36,082 nt of DNA from a virus, in the IMG/VR virus record IMGVR_UViG_3300046004_001559, positions 1-36,082 of that record, one strand, 5' to 3'. The position numbers were made by a program, and so were the translations under genes. Shown here one piece after another: positions 8,857 through 16,740 of this stretch (positions are counted from its first letter, which is position 1; every line of letters begins with the position of its first letter). The notes beneath the pieces were generated by a model. It was given only the letters and a program-made list of their open reading frames with translations. It searched no databases and was not told the DNA's origin.

Positions 8857-9525
8857 CTATCGGTTCCAGAAATAGCGGCGACGAAGGGGCACTTCGGTCC
8901 GCAGGGTGATTTTGTTTGTTGGGTTCGGGTAAGCGTCAATGATGGCCTGGATTGCCGTCGTATAGGCGTCCGTCCATGCGCTAAGGCGTTCGTCCTGGGA
9001 GTAGATCGCGAACTGAACCAGAGCCCCGTAAAGGTAGGCGTCTGGATGGCGATACAGCAGCCAGTTTTGGGTATTCACCGAGAGCGGCGGGAGGCGCTGA
9101 TAATAGGTCAATTCGCCCGTGTAAGACGTGTCAGGAGCCGGGAAGAACTGAAACTGAGGCCCGACCACCGTGTAATAAAGCGGGGTTGCAGGAACGATGC
9201 CCGTCAGGCCGATTGATTCCTGTTGGATCAGCGCATCGCCGAATTTCAGTTGATTGAGGTTGCGCGGGTCGATGTAATCGAGCGGAACAACCGGGTCCGT
9301 TGTCGTCAGGATGAAGCTCACCGGCTCAATCATATCCGACGGGAAGTCTTCAAACTCCTCGTTAACGGTCGCATCCGAACGCAGCAGCATCGGGCGAACA
9401 CGCAAACTGCGCTCCATTTGCGCTTCTGCCAGGGTGATAAAATCGCCCCAATTGCTCGTCTGGTCCGTCCGTTGCGAGAACGTCGCCAGCGCGGCCTTGA
9501 GTTCGGTTGTGGTGGAAAGGGCCAT
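8857..9525 (-). CDS. Head-tail adaptor protein
   Basis: 222 residues, mainly helical. The N terminus (TTELKAALATFSQRTD...WGDFITLAEAQMERSLRVR) matches the phage adaptor family that forms the ring between portal and tail (the role of P22 gp4 or T7 gp11). The middle shows the typical beta insertion YYTVVGPQFQFFPAP and the GELTYYQRLPPL motif. The C-terminal helix region has RHPDAYLYGALVQFA. Order relative to portal and coat supports this. Overlap with the previous gene is TGATG. Confidence 0.85.
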   Translation of the reverse strand: MALSTTTELKAALATFSQRTDQTSNWGDFITLAEAQMERSLRVRPMLLRSDATVNEEFEDFPSDMIEPVSFILTTTDPVVPLDYIDPRNLNQLKFGDALIQQESIGLTGIVPATPLYYTVVGPQFQFFPAPDTSYTGELTYYQRLPPLSVNTQNWLLYRHPDAYLYGALVQFAIYSQDERLSAWTDAYTTAIQAIIDAYPNPTNKITLRTEVPLRRRYFWNR

Positions 9526-9710
9526 CAGGTCGCCTTACGTGGCCTGCCGCGAGGCTTGGAGCCGCCGGGCTTGCCGTCGCCGTCATGGTCAAGCGGGGAC
9601 GCAGGAACGCCGGGCGTATCAGACCAGTCGCCGCCGGGGAGGGCTTCGCCTGCCAGGAACAGCCGGGCTTCGTCGCCACGGTAAAGCCATGTGTCGGTTT
9701 TGAAGGTCAT
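9525..9710 (-). CDS. Small head-region protein, unknown function
   Basis: 61 residues from the ATG at 9710; a longer frame to 9821 overlaps the coat gene and is unlikely. The sequence has an N-terminal YRGDEARLFLAGEALPGG stretch and a basic Gly/Lys/Arg tail (SKPRGRPRKAT). Small proteins with this 'RLF..GE.LP' pattern are common after coat genes in short-tailed phages of proteobacteria, with no known function. The basic tail could touch DNA or the inner capsid; this is speculation. Confidence 0.6.
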   Translation of the reverse strand: MTFKTDTWLYRGDEARLFLAGEALPGGDWSDTPGVPASPLDHDGDGKPGGSKPRGRPRKAT

Positions 9711-9718
9711 AAGAGTAA

Positions 9719-9740
9719 GGGGGAGAGTTGCCCCTCCCCC
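9719..9740 (-). terminator. Hairpin after coat gene (weak/partial terminator)
   Basis: A 7-bp G/C stem pairs 9719-9725 with 9734-9740 around an 8-base loop, directly after the coat gene stop at 9749. No U-tract follows in the leftward transcript, so full termination is unlikely. A transcript-stabilising or attenuating hairpin that lets coat be made in excess is a reasonable reading. Confidence 0.45.
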
Positions 9741-9748
9741 TCCCTTGT

Positions 9749-10924
9749 CTAGTTGTTGGCCAGACGGACGGCTTGAGACGCGCGAAGCGTCTTGTAGCCG
9801 TAGAGGACATCGAGACGGCAAGGGAACTTGTCGTTGGTGATGTCGTATTGACGCACGATCCGCATGGACACGCCGTCCATCACTTCACGCGCGGCAAAGT
9901 CCACGCCCTTGGGCATGAACAGGTCGGCGGTCGCGAAGGTAAACGCGTCCTTGTGGTAGGCGAGCGAGATACCCGAAGCCGTCGAGGCCGTGCCAGCGAA
10001 GGTGATCGCGGCATTGTCGGCGGGAGCCCCGGAGACGTTCTGCGTGGCGCCGCTCGTCACGATGGACGGGCTGATAGCGATGCTCGTCGCGCCCGACGTG
10101 AACGTCGAGGTAACAACGAACTGTTGCAGAACGCCGGTCGAGGCCTTGGTTTCCGGGTGAACGCGATAGACGCCAGCGATGGTGAACACATCGCCGACCA
10201 CGCCCGCGCCAGTGCCGGTGTCCACAGTCAGGGTAGCGCCCGTCTGGGAGCCGCCGTTGATGAGGTAGCCGGATTCAGCGCCGCGCGTATGCGTCGGCCA
10301 CAGGGTATTTTCGAAGAAGTCGAAGCCAGCCGTGCGGCCCGTCATGCCTTCCTTATACTGTTTGGAAAGCGTGGCTTGATCGTTGAACAGGCCTTTCAGC
10401 GCGTCCACGAGGTCCACGTTATCCTGAGTATTCAGGTTGCAGGTGCGGTCAGACAGCGGGGCCAGAGCGTCCACGAGGATTTTCCGGCCTTGCAGCACTT
10501 TCGCGAAGGTCGCCGCCGAACCCTGGTTGTTCACCTGCTGGTAAACGTCCTTATACATGTTCATGGCGTCGGCTTCGATGTTGGCCGCAAGGACCGCCAT
10601 AGCCGGTTCAAGGATGCGCGACGAGAAGTCGTCAAGGCTCAGAGTCAGGTCCACGCTGGTGAAGTTCAGGTCAACGCCCTTTTGGGTCGCAACCTGAAGC
10701 GTCACGCTCGATTCTGTGGTGTCCTGCGCCGAAAGGGTAGCGCCAGAACGAACCGTGTATTGGTTCGGCAGGCGGACCTTGAGGCTGTCGCCGATCTTCG
10801 CGCCGGTTTTGGCGAAGCTGTCGTCATATTGACGGTTGATGGTGCCGACGAAGTTCAGCTTCTGGTGCAGAACACGCAGAGCTTCACGGGTGACGGCGGT
10901 TGGGGTGAGGATGGTGTTTGCCAT
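9749..10924 (-). CDS. Major capsid (coat) protein, P22 gp5-like
   Basis: 391 residues. The N terminus (MANTILTPTAVTREALRVLHQ...FVGTINRQYDDSFAKTGAKIGDSL.VRLP) is characteristic of the P22-type coat family, as is the segment DLTLSLDDFSSRILEPAMAVLAA. It forms the icosahedral shell around the scaffold. It lies downstream of portal and scaffold in the usual order, but an antisense endonuclease gene separates it from the scaffold gene. A ribosome site AGGAAAG precedes the ATG. A hairpin follows the stop. Confidence 0.93.
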   Translation of the reverse strand: MANTILTPTAVTREALRVLHQKLNFVGTINRQYDDSFAKTGAKIGDSLKVRLPNQYTVRSGATLSAQDTTESSVTLQVATQKGVDLNFTSVDLTLSLDDFSSRILEPAMAVLAANIEADAMNMYKDVYQQVNNQGSAATFAKVLQGRKILVDALAPLSDRTCNLNTQDNVDLVDALKGLFNDQATLSKQYKEGMTGRTAGFDFFENTLWPTHTRGAESGYLINGGSQTGATLTVDTGTGAGVVGDVFTIAGVYRVHPETKASTGVLQQFVVTSTFTSGATSIAISPSIVTSGATQNVSGAPADNAAITFAGTASTASGISLAYHKDAFTFATADLFMPKGVDFAAREVMDGVSMRIVRQYDITNDKFPCRLDVLYGYKTLRASQAVRLANN

Positions 10925-10992
10925 AGAAGTCCAAACTTTCCTGTTATATAGATAGGCCTACCGATTGAACGGAGCCGGGAAAGGATGCGCGC

Positions 10993-11622
10993 GTGCAAAG
11001 CATTTTGGTTAACGGGATCGAATATCGTTTCTTCGACCACATTTACGCAGCGTCGCGGTGCGGCAAATTCCTGCGATATCTCAAGCCACATAAGCCAACG
11101 AGCCACCCTCTCGGGTATTTGATGCTCGGAAGGCGGCGACTTGCTCACCGCGTCGTTGCGATCTGTTGGCTAGAGACGCGCGGTGGCGCGAAACTGGTCC
11201 ATCACATCAACCACGACAAAACCGACAACCGCGCCGACAACCTGATGTGGGTTACACCCAAAGAACACATGGGCGACCATCACCAGGACATCCCTCGCGG
11301 GCGCAACATGTCCCCGGAGGGCAAGCAGCGGCTTCGCAATCTTCGCCTTGGGTCGAAAACGTCAGAGGCGACCAAACAGAAGCAGCGCGAGGCTTCACTT
11401 CGCATCGGGTCACGTCCGCCGCCACGGCCCGTAGGGACGAAGGTGAGCGACGCGGCCAAGTCCCGCATGAGCGAGAACAGCCACAACGCCCGAGGGTGCG
11501 TGGTTAACGGTGTAGCCTATGCCTCGTTCACCAAGGCCGGGTTGGCGCTTGGGGAAAAAAGACACACGCTACGGAAACGGTGTTTTTCGCAGAACTTTCC
11601 CAACTACCGGCTATCAGAATAG
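10993..11622 (+). CDS. HNH homing-type endonuclease, antisense between coat and scaffold
   Basis: 209 residues. Residues 68-93 carry the HNH core (LVHHINHDKTDNRADNLMWV) with the paired His and the two Asn expected of the HNH_3 type. Residues 50-62 (LAHRVVAICWLE) are the usual strand before it. The C-terminal 45 residues (NGVAYASFTKAGLALG...TLRKRC) resemble the NUMOD/IENR DNA-recognition repeat of homing enzymes. It starts at GTG with AAAGG eight bases upstream. It lies on the strand opposite to all flanking structural genes, the mark of a freestanding homing gene that invaded the late operon. Confidence 0.88.
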   Translation: MQSILVNGIEYRFFDHIYAASRCGKFLRYLKPHKPTSHPLGYLMLGRRRLAHRVVAICWLETRGGAKLVHHINHDKTDNRADNLMWVTPKEHMGDHHQDIPRGRNMSPEGKQRLRNLRLGSKTSEATKQKQREASLRIGSRPPPRPVGTKVSDAAKSRMSENSHNARGCVVNGVAYASFTKAGLALGEKRHTLRKRCFSQNFPNYRLSE

Positions 11623-11638
11623 CCCGTCATTGAGGGGA

Positions 11639-12556
11639 TCAGGCGCGGTTTTGCTTCCGCACCTGTGCATCGCGCCAGCGCCTCCACTCGTCCGCGTTCA
11701 TCTTGTCCGGGTCTTTCAGAGCGGGAGCCGTAACAGCCCCAACCTTCGTGACCGGCTTGATGGATTGTGTCGCGGCGAGCTTTTGCGCGGCTTTGGCCTT
11801 GGTCTCGCCCTGTGCGGCTTTGAACGCCGTATGCAGGACCTTGACCACGCGAGGGTCAGCGATTCCGGCGAGTTCCTGCGGATCGAAGCCGAACGTCTTG
11901 GCCCCAAACTCCACAAGTTTTGTCGCCAGAGCGGGTGACCACTCGGGAATGTCTCGTTTCAGGACGGCTTGGCCTTCGTCGATTAGCCTGGCGTGGGCTT
12001 CACGCTGCCTTTCGACCTCCGCGCGCGTCGTCGTTTCGGCTGTAGTCAGGGCTTCCTGACGAGCCTCTTTCAGTCGCTGATGCGTCCGATAGGCCGCCTG
12101 GAGGGCGAGCGCGTCCTGTTGAGCCTCGTCAGACCTTCCGGCCTGTTGAAGCTGCTGAACGCGCACCTCCCATGCGTCCCAATCATAGCTATCGTATTCC
12201 TCCAGCCGGGCGTCGAGTGCGACCACCACGGCCTTGGCCTGAACGACTGCCTCGGATTGCTGGCCCGCAAGCGCAGCGGCTTGCGTCAGTTCCCGGCGTT
12301 GTTCGGCTAGTTCCTGCGTTTTGCGGGTGTAGTCCGCTTGCATCATCAGGGCGCCCTTGAGCGCCTTCGGGATGCGGTATTTCGCCCCGTCGACGTCGAC
12401 TTCCTCGTCCTCTTCCGGTTCGGCTTCGGCGTCGTCCTGCTCTACAGGATTGCCGTCATCGTCCAGTTCGGGTTCGGTTGCCGCGACTTCGGTGTTTTCG
12501 ACTTCCGTTTCGGGCGCAGTTTCGCCTTCGACGGCCTGGTCGGTTTCGTCAGCCAT
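11639..12556 (-). CDS. Capsid scaffolding protein
   Basis: 305 residues. The first 55 are extremely acidic (repeated Glu/Asp), then a short basic/hydrophobic stretch (DGAKYRIPKALKGALMMQADYTRKT), a long coiled-coil-rich helix (about 80-190), and a basic C terminus (DEWRRWRDAQVRKQNRA) that would bind coat protein, as in P22 gp8-type scaffolds. It lies between portal and coat. Scaffold directs procapsid assembly and leaves before or during packaging. The role is inferred from composition and position. Confidence 0.85.
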   Translation of the reverse strand: MADETDQAVEGETAPETEVENTEVAATEPELDDDGNPVEQDDAEAEPEEDEEVDVDGAKYRIPKALKGALMMQADYTRKTQELAEQRRELTQAAALAGQQSEAVVQAKAVVVALDARLEEYDSYDWDAWEVRVQQLQQAGRSDEAQQDALALQAAYRTHQRLKEARQEALTTAETTTRAEVERQREAHARLIDEGQAVLKRDIPEWSPALATKLVEFGAKTFGFDPQELAGIADPRVVKVLHTAFKAAQGETKAKAAQKLAATQSIKPVTKVGAVTAPALKDPDKMNADEWRRWRDAQVRKQNRA

Positions 12557-12587
12557 GTTGTCCTATGGGGTTTAGTGACCGGATGCT

Positions 12588-14570
12588 CTAGGCTTGTCCG
12601 GACCAGCCTTGCGGCGGGTTCTGCATAGCGGAGACAGCCTGCATACGCTCTGTCTCAGCTTGAAACTGATTTGTCTCAGCGGCCTTCGCCTTGATCTGGA
12701 GATCAGCGATTTTGATTTTCAATTCGGCCTGCTTCATTTCCTGATTAGCCTTGAGAGCGGCGTTCTCAGCCGTAAGCGTCTCAATCTGCTGCTGACCCTG
12801 CATAATCATTTGCTGAAGCTCAGGCGGAACACCGCCCTCTTGCGCTCCAGCCTGGGGAGGCAACAGCGCCTTGAGACGCTCCGCAATGTCATCCGCACCC
12901 GGCCAATCGAGGTTCGCCGCGATGAGGTCCCCGATCACGGGAGCCGCCGCCGGGAACGACTGAATTAGCTGCATCATCTGTTCCGCAGCCTCTTGGCGCT
13001 GCGTCGTGTAGCTTGGGCCAGCCTTGACGGTCAGGTCATACTTGCCGACGCTGAGATCATACATCCCCAACACCGGGTTGCCTTGTTCGTCCAGCTCGGG
13101 GCCTTCCTCGCCCTGCTTTTCAAACGGCTGGTTGATCTGGACCGTTTCCGGCTTCTCTTCCGGCCCCATGACCCGAACCACGCGGGCGGTATTGTAAACC
13201 GCCGGGATCAGGTCAATCAGCACCCGGCCAGCGTGACGGATGGCCCGCGACAGGTTGTCGATGAAGTGGAACGTCGAAACGTCCCCTTCCCTCTGACGCG
13301 CCAGGATAGCCCGCCCGCTCGTCTCGTTCGACCGTGCGCCCAGACTGGCGTCATACAGGCCGATAATCGCCTTCATGTCGTCGGAGGCGTTCAGCGCCTC
13401 TTGCAGCGCCCCGGCGGGAGGTCCAGCAAACGGCTGACGCTGGGGAGCCTCCGGCCCGTCGTATTCCATGTAAGCGTGCGTTGCCGTGTTGGCCGTCGCC
13501 CACTTTTCCGCATCGCTATCAAACGCCCCGACGCGCCCGATAAAGGGAGCCTTGGGGGCCAATGCGACAAGTTCGGTCGAGGCCGTGCGCCAATAGTTGA
13601 ACATGCGCTGGGCGTCTTTGGCGTCACGGATCAGGGAGCGGAAATAGCGCCGACCCTCAACGTTAACCTCGTCGCCATAGACCGGAACGATGGGGATGTA
13701 TTTTCCGGGCCAGTCGTTCGTTTCCAGCACCTCAGCGCCGCTGATAACCCGTTGCGTGACCTTGTAGGAACGGGCAACGCGAGGCTCGCCCTGGATAAAC
13801 ACGCCAGAGGCCTCAAACTCAGCCTGGTGCATCTCCCACGTTTTGGAATCCACCACCTCGCCACTCGTTAGGCCGTAGATGGTTTTTTCAACCTCTTCGC
13901 GGGTCCAGTATTCCGCAATCATCACCTCGTCGGCGATGTCATCGAACCACGGATTGCCCAGGCCAACGTAGCCCATGCCATCCCAATCAACCGGGTCCTT
14001 GTCCTTGAACCGGCGCTCAAACTCAGCCTTCGTGATCTTGTCCACCACGAACGCGACGTTCCAGTCGCTGCTGTCGCAAGCCGTAGAGAACGGATCGGCA
14101 AACACCGCAAACGGGTTGGCGATGCGACAGATTTTCAGGTCCTTCTCGAACGTGTCGTCGGTCGAGTAGTCGTAATCAATCCGGAAGAAGCCGAACCCGC
14201 CCACCACCGCGCTCTCCAGCGCCGTGTCGTAGGCAACGTCCGCGTCACTCGTGACCTCGATATTGCGGATCAGGCCGTTGATGATTTCGGCGGTTTCCGG
14301 ATCGGCGCCACTGTCAGCCGGAAGCACCTTGATGGATGGCGCGTTCTGGCGAGCGTCGTTCACCACCTGGCGAATGAACGCGGGCATCTTGTTGATGGTC
14401 AGGCAAGGGCGGCCTTCCGACATGCGCTGCTGGATGACTTGCGGGTCCCATTGTTCGGACAGGCGCGCAAAACGGATATCATCGAGCGCGTCAATGCGGT
14501 TGACGTTCTCACGTTCCGCCGCAAGCTCGAACAGGCCCCGCGCTTCTGTCAGAATCTCGTCGTCCGTCAT
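12588..14570 (-). CDS. Portal protein, P22-like
   Basis: 660 residues from the ATG that overlaps the terminase stop as ATGA (a GTG nine bases upstream is also possible). The N terminus (RFARLSEQWDPQVIQQRMSEGRPCLTINKMPAFIRQVVND) and the following IKVLPADSGADPETAEIINGL are diagnostic of the P22-type portal family. A Gln/Glu-rich coiled coil ends the protein (about 580-660). It forms the dodecameric ring through which DNA is packaged and ejected. It sits between terminase and scaffold as in P22-like head modules. Confidence 0.93.
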   Translation of the reverse strand: MTDDEILTEARGLFELAAERENVNRIDALDDIRFARLSEQWDPQVIQQRMSEGRPCLTINKMPAFIRQVVNDARQNAPSIKVLPADSGADPETAEIINGLIRNIEVTSDADVAYDTALESAVVGGFGFFRIDYDYSTDDTFEKDLKICRIANPFAVFADPFSTACDSSDWNVAFVVDKITKAEFERRFKDKDPVDWDGMGYVGLGNPWFDDIADEVMIAEYWTREEVEKTIYGLTSGEVVDSKTWEMHQAEFEASGVFIQGEPRVARSYKVTQRVISGAEVLETNDWPGKYIPIVPVYGDEVNVEGRRYFRSLIRDAKDAQRMFNYWRTASTELVALAPKAPFIGRVGAFDSDAEKWATANTATHAYMEYDGPEAPQRQPFAGPPAGALQEALNASDDMKAIIGLYDASLGARSNETSGRAILARQREGDVSTFHFIDNLSRAIRHAGRVLIDLIPAVYNTARVVRVMGPEEKPETVQINQPFEKQGEEGPELDEQGNPVLGMYDLSVGKYDLTVKAGPSYTTQRQEAAEQMMQLIQSFPAAAPVIGDLIAANLDWPGADDIAERLKALLPPQAGAQEGGVPPELQQMIMQGQQQIETLTAENAALKANQEMKQAELKIKIADLQIKAKAAETNQFQAETERMQAVSAMQNPPQGWSGQA

Positions 14571-15313
14571 CCCATCCACCCGCCAGCGCCTTGCGGGCGC
14601 GGTTTTGCTTCCTGAGCTACACGCGGACCAGCGCGAGCCATACGGCGCATCATCATCGCATAGCGGGATGCTGATATCCGGTCGTCCTTGACCTTCACAA
14701 TCAGACCCTTCTCGCGGTGATAAAGCCTAAACTCGCCAATCCAGCCGACGCAGGTTCGAAACACCTTCCAGCGGTCCGTTTCCATCCGCGTAAGCATTTC
14801 CGTGATGCCCGCCTCAACGCCGTTAGAGCCGTCGTCAAACGTGGCCTTCTCGTGCAGCATTTCGAGCCCTTGGGCGCGATACTGTTCAGCCAGTTGCTCG
14901 CCAGAACCCTTGTCGTGTTGCAGGCCGTCATGGGGCCACGCGCACGGTATCCACACCCCCCAGGGCTTGATCGCAGCCGCGTGAATGATCGGCGTCGATT
15001 CCCGCGCCGCATATTCCCGCGTGACGTAGATGCAGTCTGCATCCTTGTCCCAAGCGATGTTGACGCAGGCAAACGGGTGATCCCACCCAAAATCCATGCC
15101 GTTAAGCTGAACCCAGTGCTTTGGGATGGCGAAGGGTTCAACAATGATGCTTTCTTCCGTGACCGGAAACACGCGGCCCGATCCCATAATGGGGACGCCC
15201 TTGGTCCGCGCCTCGCGCTCATGGGCCGGATAGCTCGCGACAATCTCCGCGCGCTGTTGCGGCGTGTAATGCTCCGCGTCGTCAATCGTCATGGTCGTGA
15301 CGTGGCGGCTCAT
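14567..15313 (-). CDS. Terminase large subunit, nuclease half (separate ORF)
   Basis: 248 residues that align with the C-terminal nuclease domain of P22-like large terminases. It has the linker SRHVTTMTIDDAEHY at residues 2-16, the first metal-site motif NGMDFGWDHP with Asp74, a second acidic cluster PHDGLQHD (129-134) and a third KVKDDRISASRYAM (Asp210/211). The ATG overlaps the stop of the ATPase ORF as ATGA. Together the two ORFs give 483 residues, the usual length of one intact protein, with nothing missing at the joint. One additional A at the junction would fuse them. Real split or sequence error is open. Confidence 0.9.
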   Translation of the reverse strand: MSRHVTTMTIDDAEHYTPQQRAEIVASYPAHEREARTKGVPIMGSGRVFPVTEESIIVEPFAIPKHWVQLNGMDFGWDHPFACVNIAWDKDADCIYVTREYAARESTPIIHAAAIKPWGVWIPCAWPHDGLQHDKGSGEQLAEQYRAQGLEMLHEKATFDDGSNGVEAGITEMLTRMETDRWKVFRTCVGWIGEFRLYHREKGLIVKVKDDRISASRYAMMMRRMARAGPRVAQEAKPRPQGAGGWMG

Positions 15314-16017
15314 TGGTCAGCCTCAGCGATCAGGAACATGCTCACCACGTCCGACATGCCCAGCAGCGGCGTGAACGTCAGAAACACCATTCCGCCGGTC
15401 GCGTTCGTCCGCGTCAGGCCTTCCATGTAGATGTCTTGCGGCGGCTCCTCATCGAACCACACGCCGTCCAGCGTCTCGCCCTGCCACTTCTCCCGGCCCT
15501 GGTCGTAGGACTTGAACCCGAGCGTGGACGTTTCGCCGCTCACATGCTTGACCAGCACGCTATCGAGCGCATCGGGCACGCCCTGACGCATCGACCAGTC
15601 CACCAGCAAATCGCCGGGGATAAACCCCTCGCCCCATTTGGCGCGGTCTTTCGGCTCACCGACCAGAAGACGCTGCACACCGTCGCGGGTCACTTCGCCG
15701 GTCTTTGACCCAGCCCACCACCGCGTTGGCTTGTCGAACCGCCGACCAGCCCACCAATCGGGATAAAGCCCGGTCAGGTGAAACGACACTTCAGCAGCGC
15801 CGGAGAATGTCTTGCCGAGCTGATTACCCGCCATCAAAAGCCGCTCGCGATGATCCGCGCCCGCCTCGTGAAACTCTCGCTGCTTAGTGTATGGCCGATA
15901 CGTCTTGAGACGGTTGCGCCTCGCCCGCCTCGCCCGCTCCTCCAGCAGCGACACCAGTTCCGACTTGAAGCCCAATGACACTTGCGAGGGTTCGGATTCG
16001 AGCGTCAAGCTGCTCAT
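15310..16017 (-). CDS. Terminase large subunit, ATPase half (separate ORF)
   Basis: 235 residues forming the packaging motor domain: Walker A AGNQLGKT at 63-70, Walker B VWFDEE at 187-191 with the catalytic Glu, and coupling motif LTFTPLLG at 213-220. The protein stops 15 residues after the coupling motif, where intact homologs continue into the nuclease. The nuclease follows as its own ORF in the other frame. The N-terminal 44 residues overlap the small-subunit gene by 134 bp, and no clear ribosome site precedes the ATG at 16017. An internal GTG at 15954 is an alternative start. Confidence 0.9.
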   Translation of the reverse strand: MSSLTLESEPSQVSLGFKSELVSLLEERARRARRNRLKTYRPYTKQREFHEAGADHRERLLMAGNQLGKTFSGAAEVSFHLTGLYPDWWAGRRFDKPTRWWAGSKTGEVTRDGVQRLLVGEPKDRAKWGEGFIPGDLLVDWSMRQGVPDALDSVLVKHVSGETSTLGFKSYDQGREKWQGETLDGVWFDEEPPQDIYMEGLTRTNATGGMVFLTFTPLLGMSDVVSMFLIAEADQ

Positions 16018-16285
16018 CGGTGAGGTCGCTCGTGGTTTCTATCTTGAACTCTTTCGGAAGCAGGCCAGCGATAACCCGCATATAAGCCGCCGGGTCTTCC
16101 TCGCGGACCTTCGCCAGCGCGCCCACGCCATGCTCTGCAAAGTCGTCATGCAGAGCGGAGACAAACGCCTCTCCGAGCTTGTTCCTGGCGCCTTTCGGCC
16201 TTCCGGGGTTGCCCGCCTCAAACCTCTTGCCCTCAGGCATGGCTCGCGGCGTTTTCTCCCCGTTATTTCGGGGATCGTCGGCCAT
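15884..16285 (-). CDS. Terminase small subunit-like protein (DUF5681-type)
   Basis: 133 residues. The N terminus has the basic motif FEAGNPGRPKGARNKLGEAF typical of DUF5681/small terminase proteins, a helical middle (HDDFAEHGVGALAKVREEDPAAYMRVIAGLLPKE), and a C-terminal LTDEQLDARI motif common to this group. It would recognise the phage DNA and regulate the large subunit. It starts with ATG overlapping the previous stop as TGATG, and its 3' end overlaps the large-subunit frame. Position directly before the large subunit supports the call. Confidence 0.82.
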   Translation of the reverse strand: MADDPRNNGEKTPRAMPEGKRFEAGNPGRPKGARNKLGEAFVSALHDDFAEHGVGALAKVREEDPAAYMRVIAGLLPKEFKIETTSDLTDEQLDARIRTLASVIGLQVGTGVAAGGAGEAGEAQPSQDVSAIH

Positions 16286-16449
16286 CAGCTAACCGGCTCG
16301 TTAAACACGACCTGAAGCTGACCGTCGGCGTTCGGGTCATGGGACCAGCTAACCGTAACGGTCTTCCTGGTCGCAGCGGCATAGTCGAGCATTGCAACGC
16401 GGAGAGCAGTCCTGAACGTGTCTTCCGGCGATGCGGTTTCGGCAGGCAT
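16285..16449 (-). CDS. Small first gene of the late packaging block, unknown
   Basis: A 54-residue ORF beginning PAETASPEDTFRTALRVAML and ending FNEPVS. A GAGG ribosome site lies eight bases before the ATG, and the stop overlaps the small-terminase start (TGATG), so it looks translated and coupled. It follows the 330-bp leader and is thus probably the first late gene. A short family with this shape is often found before terminase genes. No function is known. Confidence 0.65.
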   Translation of the reverse strand: MPAETASPEDTFRTALRVAMLDYAAATRKTVTVSWSHDPNADGQLQVVFNEPVS

Positions 16450-16618
16450 GGTGTCAGACCTCGTTCGGCTTCCTGACTAGGGATACCATCAATCAGCCAT
16501 TGCCGCAGCGCCGAACATGAAGATGGGATGAGGGTCCGCCGCGCGGTCTAGCGGTCATGTATGCGCTTTGCGAGTTGGGACCTGACCGGCGGCGAATTGG
16601 GATAATCGTTTTAGGAGG

Positions 16619-16647
16619 AGCGTAAGCGTTTTAGAGACGCTTGCGCT
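16619..16647 (-). other. Stem-loop in late leader (distal)
   Basis: A 10-bp stem pairs 16619-16628 with 16638-16647, with one mismatch/wobble and a 9-base loop. The leftward transcript has CCTCCTAAAACG after it and no U-tract, so it is not an intrinsic terminator. It pairs up with the neighbouring stem-loop at 16653-16675. Confidence 0.6.
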
Positions 16648-16652
16648 AACGT

Positions 16653-16675
16653 GGTGAACGGGCTTTGCCGTCACC
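16653..16675 (-). other. Stem-loop in late leader (proximal)
   Basis: GGTG, a bulged A, then ACGG pairs with CCGT followed by CACC around a 6-base loop, eight base pairs in total. It lies five bases from the next stem-loop. Two tandem stem-loops in a leader resemble cis-acting antitermination RNAs such as put of HK022, but the sequence is unrelated. Confidence 0.55.
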
Positions 16676-16718
16676 GGGTTCTGGCGTGCGTTGCCGCGTG
16701 GTGCGCCGTTGGCCCCAG

Positions 16719-16740
16719 ATGCGAAGCATCATTACCGCAT
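16719..16740 (-). promoter_or_regulatory. ops-like hairpin candidate for the NusG paralog
   Basis: Leftward strand reads ATGCG, then GTAATGATGCTT, then CGCAT: a perfect 5-bp stem with a 12-base loop. It contains GCGGTA followed four bases later by TGCTT; the E. coli ops element recognised by RfaH has GCGGTA followed three bases later by TGCTT. It starts about 40 bp after the stop of the NusG-like gene. The likeness may be chance; it is recorded as a candidate. Confidence 0.3.

Noticed and set aside
9728-10951. 407-residue rightward ORF opposite the coat gene
   Set aside because: Arises from GC-rich codon bias opposite a clear coat gene; Arg/His/Gly-rich composition and no domain.
12993-13871. 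292-residue rightward ORF opposite the portal gene
   Set aside because: Mirror frame of a secure portal gene; no recognisable features.
14945-14958. DnaA-box-like GTATCCACA
   Set aside because: One mismatch to the consensus, single, and inside the terminase gene; no cluster found here or at the other near-matches (4937, 16745, 33707).
16559-16680. tRNA or tRNA-like gene in the late leader
   Set aside because: Stem-loops exist but no cloverleaf, T-loop or CCA-end arrangement can be drawn.
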